A DNA stretch of 44,891 bases from DSOI01 sp041394885 (GCA_041394885.1 JAWKHI010000055.1:1-44891), one strand, 5' to 3'. Shown: positions 1 through 9,021, numbered from the stretch's first letter. The notes: generated by a model not told the origin, from the sequence alone. Numbers and translations are program-made.

Positions 1-1
1 A

Positions 2-1156
2 CTGTACTTCGCCGAATTGGCCCAGGCCGGCGTCGAACCGGCAGCCATCGACGACGTTCGCCGCCACGGCACCGCCGTGCTTCGTTTGCCCGCGGCTCCG
101 GAAGCCGCCGCCTATCATCACGCCGATCCGGGCACCGAAGCCGGCGTCGACGCACGCGGTGTCCCCGTGCTCCGCTCCCATGCGCCGCTCCGCGTCCCAG
201 GGCTCGATTGGGCGCTCATGGCCGAGATTGACCAGGAGGAGGCCTTCGCCCCCGTGCGGTCCCTCCGCACCCGCATTGCCTGGATTGGGTTCGCGATTGC
301 CGCCGCTTTTCTCGCCGCCGCGGCGCTATTGGCCCGCTCGGTCACAGGTCCGGTGCGCGCGCTCGCCGAAGGAGCCGCCCGCTTGGGGCGCGGCGATTTC
401 GGCGCCCGCATCCCTGTTCGATCCAGCGACGAAATCGGCGCTCTCGCCGGCTCGTTCAATCGCATGGCGGAGGACCTGGAACGGACCACCGTCTCCAAAT
501 CCGAACTCGAGATCCTCGCCGGCCGCCTCATCACCGCGCAGGAAGACGAGCGCCGCCGCGTTGCCCGCGAACTGCACGACGACATCACCCAGCGCATGGC
601 CGCCGTCGCGATCGAGGCAGGCATTGTCGAACGCCTGCCTCAGTCCAGCACCGCGGAACGCAGCGCCGGGTTGGCTCGAATCCGCCAACAAATGGCTGAT
701 TTGTCAAACGCCATTCATGGTATGTCGCGCCGCCTGCACCCCGCACTGCTCGACGATCTCGGGCTCGCCGCCGCCATCGAGGCGGAGTGCCGCGCCACAT
801 TCGATCGCGGTGGCCCGCCTGTTGAATTGGAGGTTCATGGCGACCCCGCAATTCTGCCCCCCGATGTCCGCCTCGCCTTCTACAGGATCGTCCAGGAGGC
901 CCTGCGAAACATGCGGCGCCATGCGGCTGCCGATTCAGGCCGCATTGCACTCACCGTCGACGCCGCCCAGGCGCGCCTGGAGATCTCCGACGATGGCCGC
1001 GGTTTCGACCGTGATGGGATCCACTGGCGCGCCGGGCTCGGTCTTGCGAGTATGGAAGAGCGCATGCGTCTGCTTGGCGGCGATTTCTCCGTCCAGTCCA
1101 AGCCGGGCTCCGGCGCCAGGATCGTTTCAAGGGCGCCTCTTGACCGAACCGCATAA
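2..1156 (+). CDS. Sensor histidine kinase, HAMP + HisKA_3 + HATPase (5'-truncated)
   Basis: This is the C-terminal part of a membrane histidine kinase. The reading frame is open to the first base of the window, so the true start lies upstream and the TTG at 17 is only the first start-like codon. In order one sees the end of an extracellular sensor, one membrane segment (about bases 280-345), a HAMP linker (V-T-G-P-V-R-A-L), the dimerisation/phosphoacceptor helix of the HisKA_3 family with the motif RRRVARELHDD, and a HATPase domain ending with the G-box GLGLASMEERM. Such kinases phosphorylate a NarL/FixJ regulator. The next gene is exactly that and overlaps the last 17 bases, so the two form one transcription unit. 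The signal sensed cannot be told. Confidence 0.93.
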   Translation: MYFAELAQAGVEPAAIDDVRRHGTAVLRLPAAPEAAAYHHADPGTEAGVDARGVPVLRSHAPLRVPGLDWALMAEIDQEEAFAPVRSLRTRIAWIGFAIAAAFLAAAALLARSVTGPVRALAEGAARLGRGDFGARIPVRSSDEIGALAGSFNRMAEDLERTTVSKSELEILAGRLITAQEDERRRVARELHDDITQRMAAVAIEAGIVERLPQSSTAERSAGLARIRQQMADLSNAIHGMSRRLHPALLDDLGLAAAIEAECRATFDRGGPPVELEVHGDPAILPPDVRLAFYRIVQEALRNMRRHAAADSGRIALTVDAAQARLEISDDGRGFDRDGIHWRAGLGLASMEERMRLLGGDFSVQSKPGSGARIVSRAPLDRTA

Positions 1157-1802
1157 GCCACGCATCCTCCTCGCCGACGATCACCAGATCGTCCTCGAGG
1201 GGCTGCATCGCCTGCTGGCCGCCGAGTTCGATATCTGCGGCGAGGCCCTCGACGGCATGGCCCTGCTCGATCTCGCCCGCACACGGGCGCCCGATCTCAT
1301 CGTCGCCGATATCTCCATGCCCCTGCTCAACGGCGTCGACGCCTTGCGCCGGCTCCGCGAGGAGGGCATTGCCGCCAAAGTCGTCTTTCTCACCATGCAT
1401 CCCGACGCCACCTATCTCTCCCGGGCTCTCGAGGTCGGCGCCTCCGGTTACGTGCTCAAGCACACCGCCTCCGAGGAACTCGGTGAGGCGATTCGCGAGG
1501 CCCTCCGCGGCAGAGTCTTTGTCTCCGCTCAGCTTCGATCTCCCGCGATCGACGCCCTCCGAGACCCCGCGCGCCGCCACCTGAAACACACCATCGATTT
1601 GACCCAGCGGCAGCGCGAAGTGCTCCAGCTACTCGCCGAGGGCAAATCCGCCAAGGAAATCGGCGCAATTCTCGACATCTCCCCACGCACCGTGGAAACT
1701 CATAAGTACAAGATGATGGATGAGTTAGGCCTCAAGACCTCGGCGCAATTGGTGCAGCACGCACTCCGCCATGGCCTAATCGCCGGCACCGGCGATCCGT
1801 AA
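1140..1802 (+). CDS. NarL/FixJ-family response regulator
   Basis: Receiver domain plus LuxR-type helix-turn-helix, about 220 aa. The acidic pocket is seen as LLADDH and the phosphoacceptor as Asp57 in IVADISMPLLNGV. The C-terminal DNA-binding domain carries LTQRQREVLQLLAEGKSAKEI and SPRTVETHKYKM, typical of the family. No ATG exists near the start of the receiver domain. The TTG at 1140, inside the last codons of the kinase gene, gives a normal N-terminus (TEPHKPRILLADD), and the overlap suggests translational coupling. It is the cognate partner of the upstream kinase and should activate or repress transcription when phosphorylated; targets are unknown. The function is secure, the start codon less so. 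Confidence 0.9.
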   Translation: MTEPHKPRILLADDHQIVLEGLHRLLAAEFDICGEALDGMALLDLARTRAPDLIVADISMPLLNGVDALRRLREEGIAAKVVFLTMHPDATYLSRALEVGASGYVLKHTASEELGEAIREALRGRVFVSAQLRSPAIDALRDPARRHLKHTIDLTQRQREVLQLLAEGKSAKEIGAILDISPRTVETHKYKMMDELGLKTSAQLVQHALRHGLIAGTGDP

Positions 1803-1863
1803 TTTTTCGGATATCGAAGACTCCCGCTTTCCGGGTTCAATGGGTTCAGGAGTAAACAACAGC

Positions 1864-2256
1864 ATGAACACCTGGATCCGGCTCGCATCCCTGGTCGCGA
1901 TCGGCGCTTTGGCCGTCGCAGGCCCAATCGAAGACGGCACGAAAATGGACCCAAAAACGGTAGATCGCAACGCCGCCGCTGCCCGCACAGCCAACGAGCA
2001 CCTCGACGTGGCGCGCCAATACGAAGCGCTCGCCCAGTCCTTCGACGCCAAAGCCCTCCGCCACGACGAGAAGGCGGAAAAGCTCGCCATGCGGCGCGGC
2101 TACAATCCGATGGCCGCCAAATGGCCCGCGATCGCCAATGGCCCGGCAGACCGTGAGCGGAACCTCGCTATCCAGGCCCGCCGCACCGCCGCCGAAGCCC
2201 GCGAGTTGGCCGCCCGCCACCGCGGTCTCGCCGCGGAAGCCTCGGCCGCCTCCTGA
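1864..2256 (+). CDS. Small secreted alpha-helical protein of unknown function
   Basis: A 130-aa protein with an N-terminal signal peptide (MNTWIRLASLVAIGALAVAG) followed by an Ala/Glu/Arg-rich, almost wholly helical mature part containing repeated A-x-x-A spacing. I do not recognise the family. An in-frame start at 1840 would add eight residues before the signal peptide, so the ATG at 1864 is preferred. It lies 61 bases after the response regulator on the same strand. Its stop codon touches a copied piece of the porin gene end found at 9876, and bases just before that porin end resemble the last codons of this gene, hinting that the two genes once faced each other elsewhere. Confidence 0.6.
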   Translation: MNTWIRLASLVAIGALAVAGPIEDGTKMDPKTVDRNAAAARTANEHLDVARQYEALAQSFDAKALRHDEKAEKLAMRRGYNPMAAKWPAIANGPADRERNLAIQARRTAAEARELAARHRGLAAEASAAS

Positions 2257-2333
2257 TCAGAACCGGTACAACCACTGCGCATACGGGACGCTCCCGCTCG
2301 ATCCCGGCGTTGCCTGACTGACGGAACTCGCCC
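2257..2333 (-). pseudogene. Copied 3' end of the alginate-export porin gene
   Basis: Bases 2257-2310 are identical, 54 of 54, to 9876-9929, the last codons and stop of the alginate_exp porin gene on the minus strand. Similarity continues with a few changes to about 2333. The fragment would encode only the last 25 or so residues (ending SVPYAQWLYRF) and has no start. It is a relic of duplication or recombination, not a gene. Confidence 0.8.
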
Positions 2334-2509
2334 GGCTCTAGCCTCGATTGGCCAATGGCCGGAAACCGGCAAAAACACATGACCTCGCCACCGAAAACCG
2401 AGACCGTCCTATCCTCGCCCGGTCTGGCGGCGCGGCAAACACTCTGCTCGCGTCGCTGACCTCGCGAAGCGGGATTCTCCGCAATCCAGTTTTGGAGGAT
2501 CCCAATCAC

Positions 2510-3200
2510 CGCAAGAAGAATCGCATTGCAGCGCTCGGCGCGCTGACGGCTCGCAGGAGTGCTGTCCGGCACGAGCGGAACGTTCACGTTACCGGGTGCG
2601 GCGAGCATGCTACCCGCCGACATACCCGGCATAGCGCCCGCTCTCGCACCCCAATGGTCCGAATCACACCGGTAGTTGGGCCGCGCCCGCCGACGCCGCG
2701 TGGTGGGGCGCCTATGACGGCTCGGGCCCGGGAACGGCCAGCGCCGATACCGGCCACATCGTGCTCGACTTCACTTCGCTCAATGCCACCTATCTGCCGG
2801 CGAACACCTATGTCCTGCTGAGCGACCTGATACCGGGGAACAGAGGCAACTCGTCGGCTACGACGCATCCGGCAGCCTGTTAACGTCGCACTGGCTGACG
2901 GACCTGGTCTTCGTCGGTGGGGCGAACCCGTCCGAATTCGTTCAGGCGTTCATGCCGGGTTGGAGCTTCGACGGCCTCACCGGCGTTTACACACTGACGG
3001 GAGAGTTGGCCGCCGGCAATCCGACGCTCAACATGGTGTCGCAAACATCACAGAACCTTTCGCGCATCGAGTTGATGAAGAACGCGAGTTACGGCCTAGG
3101 CCTCAGGTCCGGGACGAGTGACGTGCCGGAACCCGGGCCGATAACACTCGTGGGCTTCGGTTTGGGCTCGGCGGGTTTGTTGCTTCGCAGGAAAAGGTAG
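2510..3200 (+). pseudogene. Frameshifted PEP-CTERM-anchored secreted protein
   Basis: No single frame is open, but four consecutive segments in changing frames read as one secreted protein. They are a signal-like start (KKNRIAALGALTA, from about 2512), a stretch AGVLSGTSGTFTLPGAASML (from 2553), a segment with TGHIVLDFTSLNATYLPANT (frame of 2653), and a last segment with GYDASGSLLTSHWLTDLVF running to the stop at 3200. The end is a classical PEP-CTERM sorting tail: VPEPG, a hydrophobic helix and RRKR. Frame changes fall near 2551, 2650 and 2829. The start codon is not visible; a GGAGG ribosome site lies near 2497. PEP-CTERM proteins are exported and processed by exosortase. This copy is broken, or the sequence contains errors. 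Confidence 0.7.
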
Positions 3201-3272
3201 CCCAGGGTCCCCGCACCTGCCCTGAAACGATCCGCCCGGTTTCTGCACGATGATATGTAGGGACATCAATTC

Positions 3273-3491
3273 ATGACAGAGCAACAATTGGCAGCCCGGC
3301 GCGATCAGTTTTGTGCCGCCTACGAGAAAGCCCTCTCCGATCCGGCTTTCCGGACCCTGCTACACCGCCAACCCGGCGCAGCGATGTCCCAGTTCGGCTT
3401 CACTGTCGTGCCGCCTGTCTCCGCCATCGGACTGCTCCTGCCCGCGGTGCAGAAGATTCACGATCACGGTCCCGAGCCGCCTCCCGTTTGA
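3273..3491 (+). CDS. 72-aa protein, possibly NHLP-leader-like peptide
   Basis: A small open frame preceded by AGGGA about ten bases before the ATG. The centre, DPAFRTLLHRQPGAAMSQFG followed by FTVVPP, has the shape of the nitrile-hydratase-like leader peptides of some RiPP precursors: an Asp-Pro or Asp-Glu-Ala-Phe helix, then P-x-A-A-L-x-x-x-G, then a valine/proline turn. The rest (SAIGLLLPAVQKIHDHGPEPPPV) has no Cys and few Ser/Thr residues for modification. No RiPP maturation enzyme is seen nearby. It could be an ordinary small hypothetical protein. Coding status is likely, function uncertain. Confidence 0.5.
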   Translation: MTEQQLAARRDQFCAAYEKALSDPAFRTLLHRQPGAAMSQFGFTVVPPVSAIGLLLPAVQKIHDHGPEPPPV

Positions 3492-3684
3492 GAGCCCTTG
3501 AAGTCGAAGCCGGGTTCCGGCTTCTCGAACGCCTGGAGAGTCGCCAGCCCGCGAGTGCGTCAGGAAGTAGCGGATCTTTTTCGCCCTCTGGTCCCGCGCC
3601 TGCGCTGATTCGGGCCTCCAGTCTCACGTCCTGTCTCACGTCCGATCACGCGCGCCATGCCCGTGATACCATTGGCCTTTTCGC

Positions 3685-6600
3685 ATGAGTCCTTCGCGGT
3701 GGTCCGAGGTGCGGCGCATCTTCCACGAAGCGCTCGACGTCCAGCCCCCCGCGCGAACAAACTACGTCAATCAGCAATGCGGCTCAAATGAGGAGTTACG
3801 AGCCGAAGTGCACCGCCTGCTGCTTCTCCACGCGGGAAGCAACGCAGCGCTGGACCGGCCGGCCGTGCCTGAATCGTTCCTCGAGGGGATGTTCCCCAGA
3901 CGCGTGTTCCGTGACGGAGAAACAGTCGGAGGCCGCTACCTCATTGAGCGTTTCGCGGGCGAAGGCGGCATGGGCGAAGTCTATGCCGCGCAAGATACCC
4001 ATCTTGGCGAACGGGTCGCGCTGAAAACGCTGCGCCCGGAACTCGCGGGCGACGACGCAGCTCTCGAGCGCTTTCGCCGCGAAGTGCAATTGGCCCGGCG
4101 CGTCACCCACCCGAACGTGTGCCGGGTGTTCGATCTGCAACAGGCCGCCGACGCCAATGGAAACCCCGTGCACTTCCTGACCATGGAATGGCTCACGGGC
4201 GAAACCTTGAGTGAGTTCCTGGTGCGTGAGGCTCCGCTCGCGGCGGATCGCGCCCTCTCCATGGCGCGGCAACTTGCAGCCGGGCTCGACGCGGCGCACG
4301 CCGCCGGAGTGGTCCACCGCGATTTCAAGCCAGGAAACGTCATCGTCGCCACAACGCCTGGAGAACCCCGGCTCGCCATCACCGACTTCGGCCTCGCGCG
4401 GACTCCGGCCGGTTCCGTGGAAGTCACCGCGGGGACAGCCGCCGGAATCGGCACTCCCGCCTACATGGCGCCCGAGCAGATCGAGGGGAAAGCGGCCGGA
4501 CCCGCGGCCGACATCTACGCTCTCGGAATCGTGCTCTATGAGATGGTGACAGCGCGGCGTCCGTATGAGGCGAGCACGCCGATGGCGATGGCGTCGATGA
4601 AGGCGCGCCGCACGCCGGACGGGCCGGCGACCATCAACAGCAAATTGCAGCGGCACTGGGATTGGACCATCCTGCGATGCCTGTCGGTGGATCCGGAGAA
4701 GCGGTTTGCGCGTGCCGGGGACGTGGTGGCGGCGCTCGAATCGCCCGTGTCGGGATTCCGTGGCGGGATCGCGAGCGCATTGTTCCAGCGCCGCGTCGTA
4801 GCCGGCACCGTAGCCGCCGCCGCGATGCTCGGGCTGACCGCGTGGCTGTCGACGGCGTCGACGCCCACCGCCGAAGCCCTCGACTGGTTCGCGAAAGGAG
4901 CCGAAGCGCTCCACGACGGCGTCCCGCACAAGGCGAGCCGGCTGCTCGAGCAGGCCGTGCGGACCGGCCCCGAATTCGTCGAGGCGCGGGCGCGGCTGGC
5001 CGAAGCGTATCTCGACCTTGACCTCGGCAGCCGCGCCAAAGACGAAATCCTCCGCGCCACCGCGAGCCTTTCCTGGAGAACACCGCGGGAAACGCGCGAT
5101 CTCGTCGAGGCCGTCGGCGCCGCTGTGCTCCGCGACTTCCCGGCGTCGCAGGTAGCATTGGAACGGCGCGCAGCATCGCAACAGAGTCCACGGGAGAAAG
5201 CCGCCGCGCATCTCGACCTCGGCTGGCTCTATGTCCGCGCGTCGAAACCGGCCGAAGCCGTGCGTGAGTTCGAAGCTGCCCTGGCAGCGGACCCCAACAG
5301 CGCCGCGGCCCACCTCCGCCTCGGTGTACTCGCGGGCCGGCGTCAACAGCTCGACGCGGCCACCGCGCATTTCCGGGAAGCCGAGCGCTTGTTCCGCCTC
5401 ACGGGAAACTACGAGGGGCTGGGGGAGACCCTGCTCGCCCGCGCCCGCGCCTTGCGCAACGCGCGCAACGTGACCGAGGCGGCGGCGGAGCTTTCGGGCG
5501 CCGAACAACTGGCGCGGTCCACCTCGAGTCCGGTGCTCGAAGTGCGGACCGTCTTCGAACAGAGCCTTCTGCGGCTTCGCGAGGGCAAGCTGACCGAAGC
5601 CGAGTCGCTTGCGGCGCGGGGTCGCGAACGCGCGCAAGCCGAGGGACTCGAAGCGCTCTCGGCGCAGGGACTGAACGATCTGGGCGTCGCCGCGCTCAAC
5701 CAGTACAAGCTCGACGAGGCTGAGCGGTATCTCCGCCAGGCGGCCGATGTTTCCGAGAGAGTGGGCAGCGACGGCAACCGCGCGCGGGCTCATCTGAACT
5801 GGGCGAGCACGCGGCTCCGGTTGGGCGATCCGCGCGGCGCACTGCAACACACCGCCATCGCCGCCGAGTACTACCGCACGGCCGGAATCAGCGAGTCTCT
5901 CCAAACGGCGCTGCTGGTGGAAGTGGACGCGCGCTACGATTCCGGCGAGCATGCCGCGTCGGCGGAGAGCGCGGCGGAGCTGGCCGCGATGGCGCGCAAG
6001 GCCGGCGACGGCTTGCATGAAGCGCTGGCTCTCGAGCGCATCGCAAAAGCGGCGAGGGTGAGCGGCGACTGGAAAATCGCGGTGGAGCAATACCGCCGCG
6101 CCGCTGCGATCCACCAGGCGGCCGGACGGAAATTGCAGCACGCCTATGCGCTCGCCAACGAAGGCGACGTGTGGTCCGCCATGAACCGCACCACCGAGGC
6201 GGAGGCCCTGTGGCGGAAGGCCGAGCAAGTGGGCGGCGCCGAGGGCGGGCTGCCCGAGCGTCTGCAATGGTTGCGTGCCGAAGCCGCGGGATTCGAGGGC
6301 CGTTGGGCGGATGCCGCCCGGCTGGCTCGGGCGGCGATGAGCGGGAACGCAACCAGGTCACCGCTGCGGCGCGCAATGGAGTTGACGTTGCTGGGCGACG
6401 CGGAATCGAGGCTGCGGTCGACGGCGCCGGCGCGGCGTCATCTCACCGAGGCTGCCGCGTTGTTGGGGCCCGACACCTTGGCGGAAGTGCGACTGGCGCT
6501 CGCGCTCGCGCAGGCGCGTTTGGAGATCGACTCCGGCGCGCGACCCCGGGCAGGCGATATTTCCGCAAAAGGATTCGAGGAAGCTGTCCGGCTGAGAATG

Positions 6601-6762
6601 CCCTTGATCGGTGCGAAAGCCGGACTGCTGGCCGCGGCTTGCGGGCGGTTGACGCCGGAAGCCGCGATCGAGACGTTGCGCGAGAAGTGGGATGCCGAAG
6701 CGTTGGATCGATTCCTCGCGCGCCGGGATCTGGAACCAGTGAGAAAGGAAACAATCAGATGA
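3685..6762 (+). CDS. Membrane Ser/Thr protein kinase with C-terminal TPR repeats
   Basis: A 1025-aa Hanks-type kinase. Residues 1-75 are a short helical lead, and residues 80-350 the kinase domain. That domain has the glycine loop AGEGGMGEVY, the ATP-binding Lys114 in VALKTL, the catalytic loop VVHRDFKPGN with Asp213, the DFG motif at Asp234, and APE in AYMAPEQIEG. One membrane helix lies at about 370-390. The remaining 630 residues are alanine-rich tetratricopeptide repeats (for example AAHLDLGWLYVRASKPAEAV) placed outside the membrane or as a docking platform. This architecture is very common in Acidobacteria and is often found near ECF sigma factors of the family seen at 7657. It overlaps the next gene by four bases (ATGA), so the two are co-translated. 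Substrates are unknown. Confidence 0.95.
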   Translation: MSPSRWSEVRRIFHEALDVQPPARTNYVNQQCGSNEELRAEVHRLLLLHAGSNAALDRPAVPESFLEGMFPRRVFRDGETVGGRYLIERFAGEGGMGEVYAAQDTHLGERVALKTLRPELAGDDAALERFRREVQLARRVTHPNVCRVFDLQQAADANGNPVHFLTMEWLTGETLSEFLVREAPLAADRALSMARQLAAGLDAAHAAGVVHRDFKPGNVIVATTPGEPRLAITDFGLARTPAGSVEVTAGTAAGIGTPAYMAPEQIEGKAAGPAADIYALGIVLYEMVTARRPYEASTPMAMASMKARRTPDGPATINSKLQRHWDWTILRCLSVDPEKRFARAGDVVAALESPVSGFRGGIASALFQRRVVAGTVAAAAMLGLTAWLSTASTPTAEALDWFAKGAEALHDGVPHKASRLLEQAVRTGPEFVEARARLAEAYLDLDLGSRAKDEILRATASLSWRTPRETRDLVEAVGAAVLRDFPASQVALERRAASQQSPREKAAAHLDLGWLYVRASKPAEAVREFEAALAADPNSAAAHLRLGVLAGRRQQLDAATAHFREAERLFRLTGNYEGLGETLLARARALRNARNVTEAAAELSGAEQLARSTSSPVLEVRTVFEQSLLRLREGKLTEAESLAARGRERAQAEGLEALSAQGLNDLGVAALNQYKLDEAERYLRQAADVSERVGSDGNRARAHLNWASTRLRLGDPRGALQHTAIAAEYYRTAGISESLQTALLVEVDARYDSGEHAASAESAAELAAMARKAGDGLHEALALERIAKAARVSGDWKIAVEQYRRAAAIHQAAGRKLQHAYALANEGDVWSAMNRTTEAEALWRKAEQVGGAEGGLPERLQWLRAEAAGFEGRWADAARLARAAMSGNATRSPLRRAMELTLLGDAESRLRSTAPARRHLTEAAALLGPDTLAEVRLALALAQARLEIDSGARPRAGDISAKGFEEAVRLRMPLIGAKAGLLAAACGRLTPEAAIETLREKWDAEALDRFLARRDLEPVRKETIR

Positions 6763-7634
6763 ATGCTCCTATTGTTGCGGCGGGGGTTGCCGCGGGCGCC
6801 GCGATGTTGGCTCTGATGAGCTGTCCCGCTCCGGTCGTGGACACGGGCAAGGTGCTGCCGGATGGACGGCTTCCGCAATGGATCGAGCCGCCGGCCAAAG
6901 CGGTGTTCACGGAGTTGTGCGGGCGGCCAGAGCCGCACCCGGCCCCGGAGCAATCCAAGGAAGTACAGCTAGCGTCTTTTGACGACATTCCGATTTCGGG
7001 AGGCGACGGTTCGTTCCGGCTGAACATGGGCATGTACACGTGCCCCCTGACGGACGGCTCCTACGCCACTCACACCCACGAAAGCTGTCACGTTTTCTGG
7101 ATCGTGCGGCCCGATCCGAACGATTCTACGAAGTCGAAACTGCTGCGGCAGGCGGTCAAGCTGCCGCCCGGCAGTCTCGTGAAAATCGACCTGGAGCAGA
7201 AGCCCGCCGGCAACGCGCCGTGGATCGCCGCGGGTAACGTCCTCATCGAGCACGGAACCGCGCTGAACTACGGCAAGTCCTGCGCGTGGAAGGGGTCCGA
7301 TGGCGGACACAAGACGCAGGGCACGCTGAATGACCTTGTCTGGCGGGTGTCGGCGACCGGTGTTCTGCTCAGCCCCGATCAGGCTTGGAATCAGGTGAAC
7401 GGAATGTTCCAGTATCAGCCAGTTAACCTTCGGAACATCAAATGGTGGTCGATCGAATCCGTCCGCATGAAGAAGGTGGAAGTCCTGCCGAAGGGGGGAG
7501 CCCCGGAAACGTTCGACTTGTCCAACGGCTGCTCACAGTTCCAAATCTGCGGCGCCGACAGCGGGTTCAAGTGCGAGGCTGTGCCCATGCCATGCTTCCC
7601 GGATTCCGGGGAGTATACGGTGAGCGGCCCGTAA
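6759..7634 (+). CDS. Secreted Cys-rich protein of unknown function
   Basis: A 291-aa protein whose ATG overlaps the kinase stop codon. The N-terminus is a signal peptide ending LALMSC, so it may be a lipoprotein anchored at Cys22, although Met at -2 is not typical. The mature part has about ten cysteines, clustered at MYTCPLTDG, HESCHVF, GKSCAW and GCSQFQICGADSGFKC, which suggests disulfides outside the cytoplasm. I do not recognise a named family. Translational coupling to the TPR kinase suggests a shared job, perhaps as sensed or reported partner, but nothing in the sequence proves it. The gene ends 22 bases before the convergent sigma-factor gene. Confidence 0.75.
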   Translation: MNAPIVAAGVAAGAAMLALMSCPAPVVDTGKVLPDGRLPQWIEPPAKAVFTELCGRPEPHPAPEQSKEVQLASFDDIPISGGDGSFRLNMGMYTCPLTDGSYATHTHESCHVFWIVRPDPNDSTKSKLLRQAVKLPPGSLVKIDLEQKPAGNAPWIAAGNVLIEHGTALNYGKSCAWKGSDGGHKTQGTLNDLVWRVSATGVLLSPDQAWNQVNGMFQYQPVNLRNIKWWSIESVRMKKVEVLPKGGAPETFDLSNGCSQFQICGADSGFKCEAVPMPCFPDSGEYTVSGP

Positions 7635-7656
7635 CGCCGGGACCCGTCTCGGAAAC

Positions 7657-8220
7657 TCAGGCGCGGAGCTCGCCCTCGAGCCACGCGCGAGCCAGCGCCC
7701 AATCGCGCTTGACAGTCTTTTCAGACACGTTCAGCAGGCGCGCCGTCTCTTCAACGCTCAAGCCTCCGAAGAAGCGTAGCTCGACGATCCGGCCCTGACG
7801 CGAATCCATCGCCTCCAGACGGCCGAGCGCCTCGTCGATGGCAATCATTGTGTCCGGCTGTCCGGGTTCGATCGCGGCGTGTTCCCCCAACTCGGCGCGG
7901 CGGCCCGGACTCGGCCGTTTGGCCGCTTGCGCCGATCGCGCATGGTCGATCAGAATGCGGCGCATCACACGGGCGGCGGCATTGAGGAAGTGCGCGCGGC
8001 TTTCCCATCGCAGCGACATTCTCGGTATGAGGCGCATATACGCCTCGTGGACCAGCGCCGTCGGTTGCAGTGTGTGGCCGGGCCGCTCCCCCCGCATCGC
8101 TGCCCCGGCGAGCTTCCGGAGTTCCGCATAGACGGCCTGAAACACGCGTTCTGCCGCGTCGCCGTCGCCGCGCGCGGCTTCGTCGAGCAACTGAGTGATA
8201 TCTGGTGACGTCTCCGGCAA
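7657..8220 (-). CDS. ECF sigma factor (TIGR02999/Sig-70_X6-like)
   Basis: A 187-aa extracytoplasmic-function sigma factor. Region 2 is seen in ALVHEAYMRLI and RILIDHARSAQAAKR, and region 4 in GRIVELRFFGGLSVEETARL followed by the helix-turn-helix NVSEKTVKRDW. The length and motifs fit the acidobacterial/planctomycete group that usually lacks an anti-sigma gene and sits beside a Ser/Thr kinase with TPRs, as here. The open frame extends further upstream, but those residues do not look like protein. The TTG at 8220 has an AAGGGG ribosome site eight bases before it and gives the usual N-terminus (PETSPDITQLLDEAARG). It is divergent from the 8335 gene across 114 bases. Confidence 0.92.
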   Translation of the reverse strand: MPETSPDITQLLDEAARGDGDAAERVFQAVYAELRKLAGAAMRGERPGHTLQPTALVHEAYMRLIPRMSLRWESRAHFLNAAARVMRRILIDHARSAQAAKRPSPGRRAELGEHAAIEPGQPDTMIAIDEALGRLEAMDSRQGRIVELRFFGGLSVEETARLLNVSEKTVKRDWALARAWLEGELRA

Positions 8221-8334
8221 GAACGTTTCCCCTTGAATTGTACAAAGTTTTTTTGACCCCGCCTCGAAACCCGCACCGCATCTCCGGTTGAAGACGAACG
8301 CGGCCCAGGCCGCAAACAGAAAGGAAAAAACGAA

Positions 8335-9021
8335 ATGAGATTGAGAACTTGTGTCGGAGGTCTTTTTGCAATCGGACTGCCCGTATTCGCGGCCGATATC
8401 GTGATCGACCTCAAGCAAGGTGTGGTTACCGAGACGTTCAACACGGCGCCGACGCCGGCGCCGGTCAGCGGCAACGGACTCTCAGGCTTCACCGACTCTG
8501 CGGGCTATGCCACGGTGAAACTGAATCAAAAGTCGACCGGTGCCTGCCCGACGGGCTTCGAAGCGGTTGTGGACGTGAATCTGAACCCCACCGGATTTCC
8601 CGCGGTGAAGACCGTCCGGCTCCAGATCGAACACGAGGGCACTCCCGCCGGGTGGACCACGCACATCGGCGACGACCCGCAGAATAACGGATTCGGCGGA
8701 GGAACCGGTCTCCAGGGTATCGCCGAGGTGCAGATTCTCGACCAGACAGTTTCGGTCTACACGACGGCGTTCAACCCGGGCGAGGTGGACCGGCTGTATA
8801 GCGGAGCGTTGAGGCTGACCGATGGCTCCTACGGGCTGACCGTGAGTGACCAGAAGGTGACTCTCGGCAACCCGCGGACGATCGTCGAAACGGCGAATCA
8901 GAGGCAACTGTTCACGCTTCCGGGCACCGACGGCAAGCTCTACATCGGGCTGAATCGCGTAATCGCCGACGGCCCGCGTAAGGGCTGCGGGGTGAAGCGC
9001 GCCGTGCTGAGTTTCGAGTAA
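8335..9021 (+). CDS. Secreted protein, paralogue 1 of a tandem pair
   Basis: A 228-aa protein with a signal peptide (MRLRTCVGGLFAIGLPVFA) and a strong ribosome site (AAAGGA) eight bases before the ATG. It shares its plan with the next gene: a VxDLKxGxVxxxF start, a central block GWTTHIGDDPQNNGFGGGTG followed by LQGIAEVQILDQTVSVY, and an end of the form YIGLNRVIADGPRKGCGVKR with a conserved Cys. The GDDPxNNGFGGG block resembles a Ca-binding Asp/Gly loop. I do not know the family. The gene is divergent from the ECF sigma gene, which may control it; no sigma site was proven. Confidence 0.78.
   Translation: MRLRTCVGGLFAIGLPVFAADIVIDLKQGVVTETFNTAPTPAPVSGNGLSGFTDSAGYATVKLNQKSTGACPTGFEAVVDVNLNPTGFPAVKTVRLQIEHEGTPAGWTTHIGDDPQNNGFGGGTGLQGIAEVQILDQTVSVYTTAFNPGEVDRLYSGALRLTDGSYGLTVSDQKVTLGNPRTIVETANQRQLFTLPGTDGKLYIGLNRVIADGPRKGCGVKRAVLSFE

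Noticed and set aside
2168..2632. Minus-strand frame of 154 codons before the PEP-CTERM remnant
   Set aside because: Overlaps the end of the small secreted gene, the porin fragment and the PEP-CTERM start; no family-like motif.
3796..6267. Long open frame on the minus strand (823 codons) opposite the TPR kinase
   Set aside because: High-GC shadow of the kinase gene; low-complexity His/Arg/Gly composition, no domain, no ribosome site.
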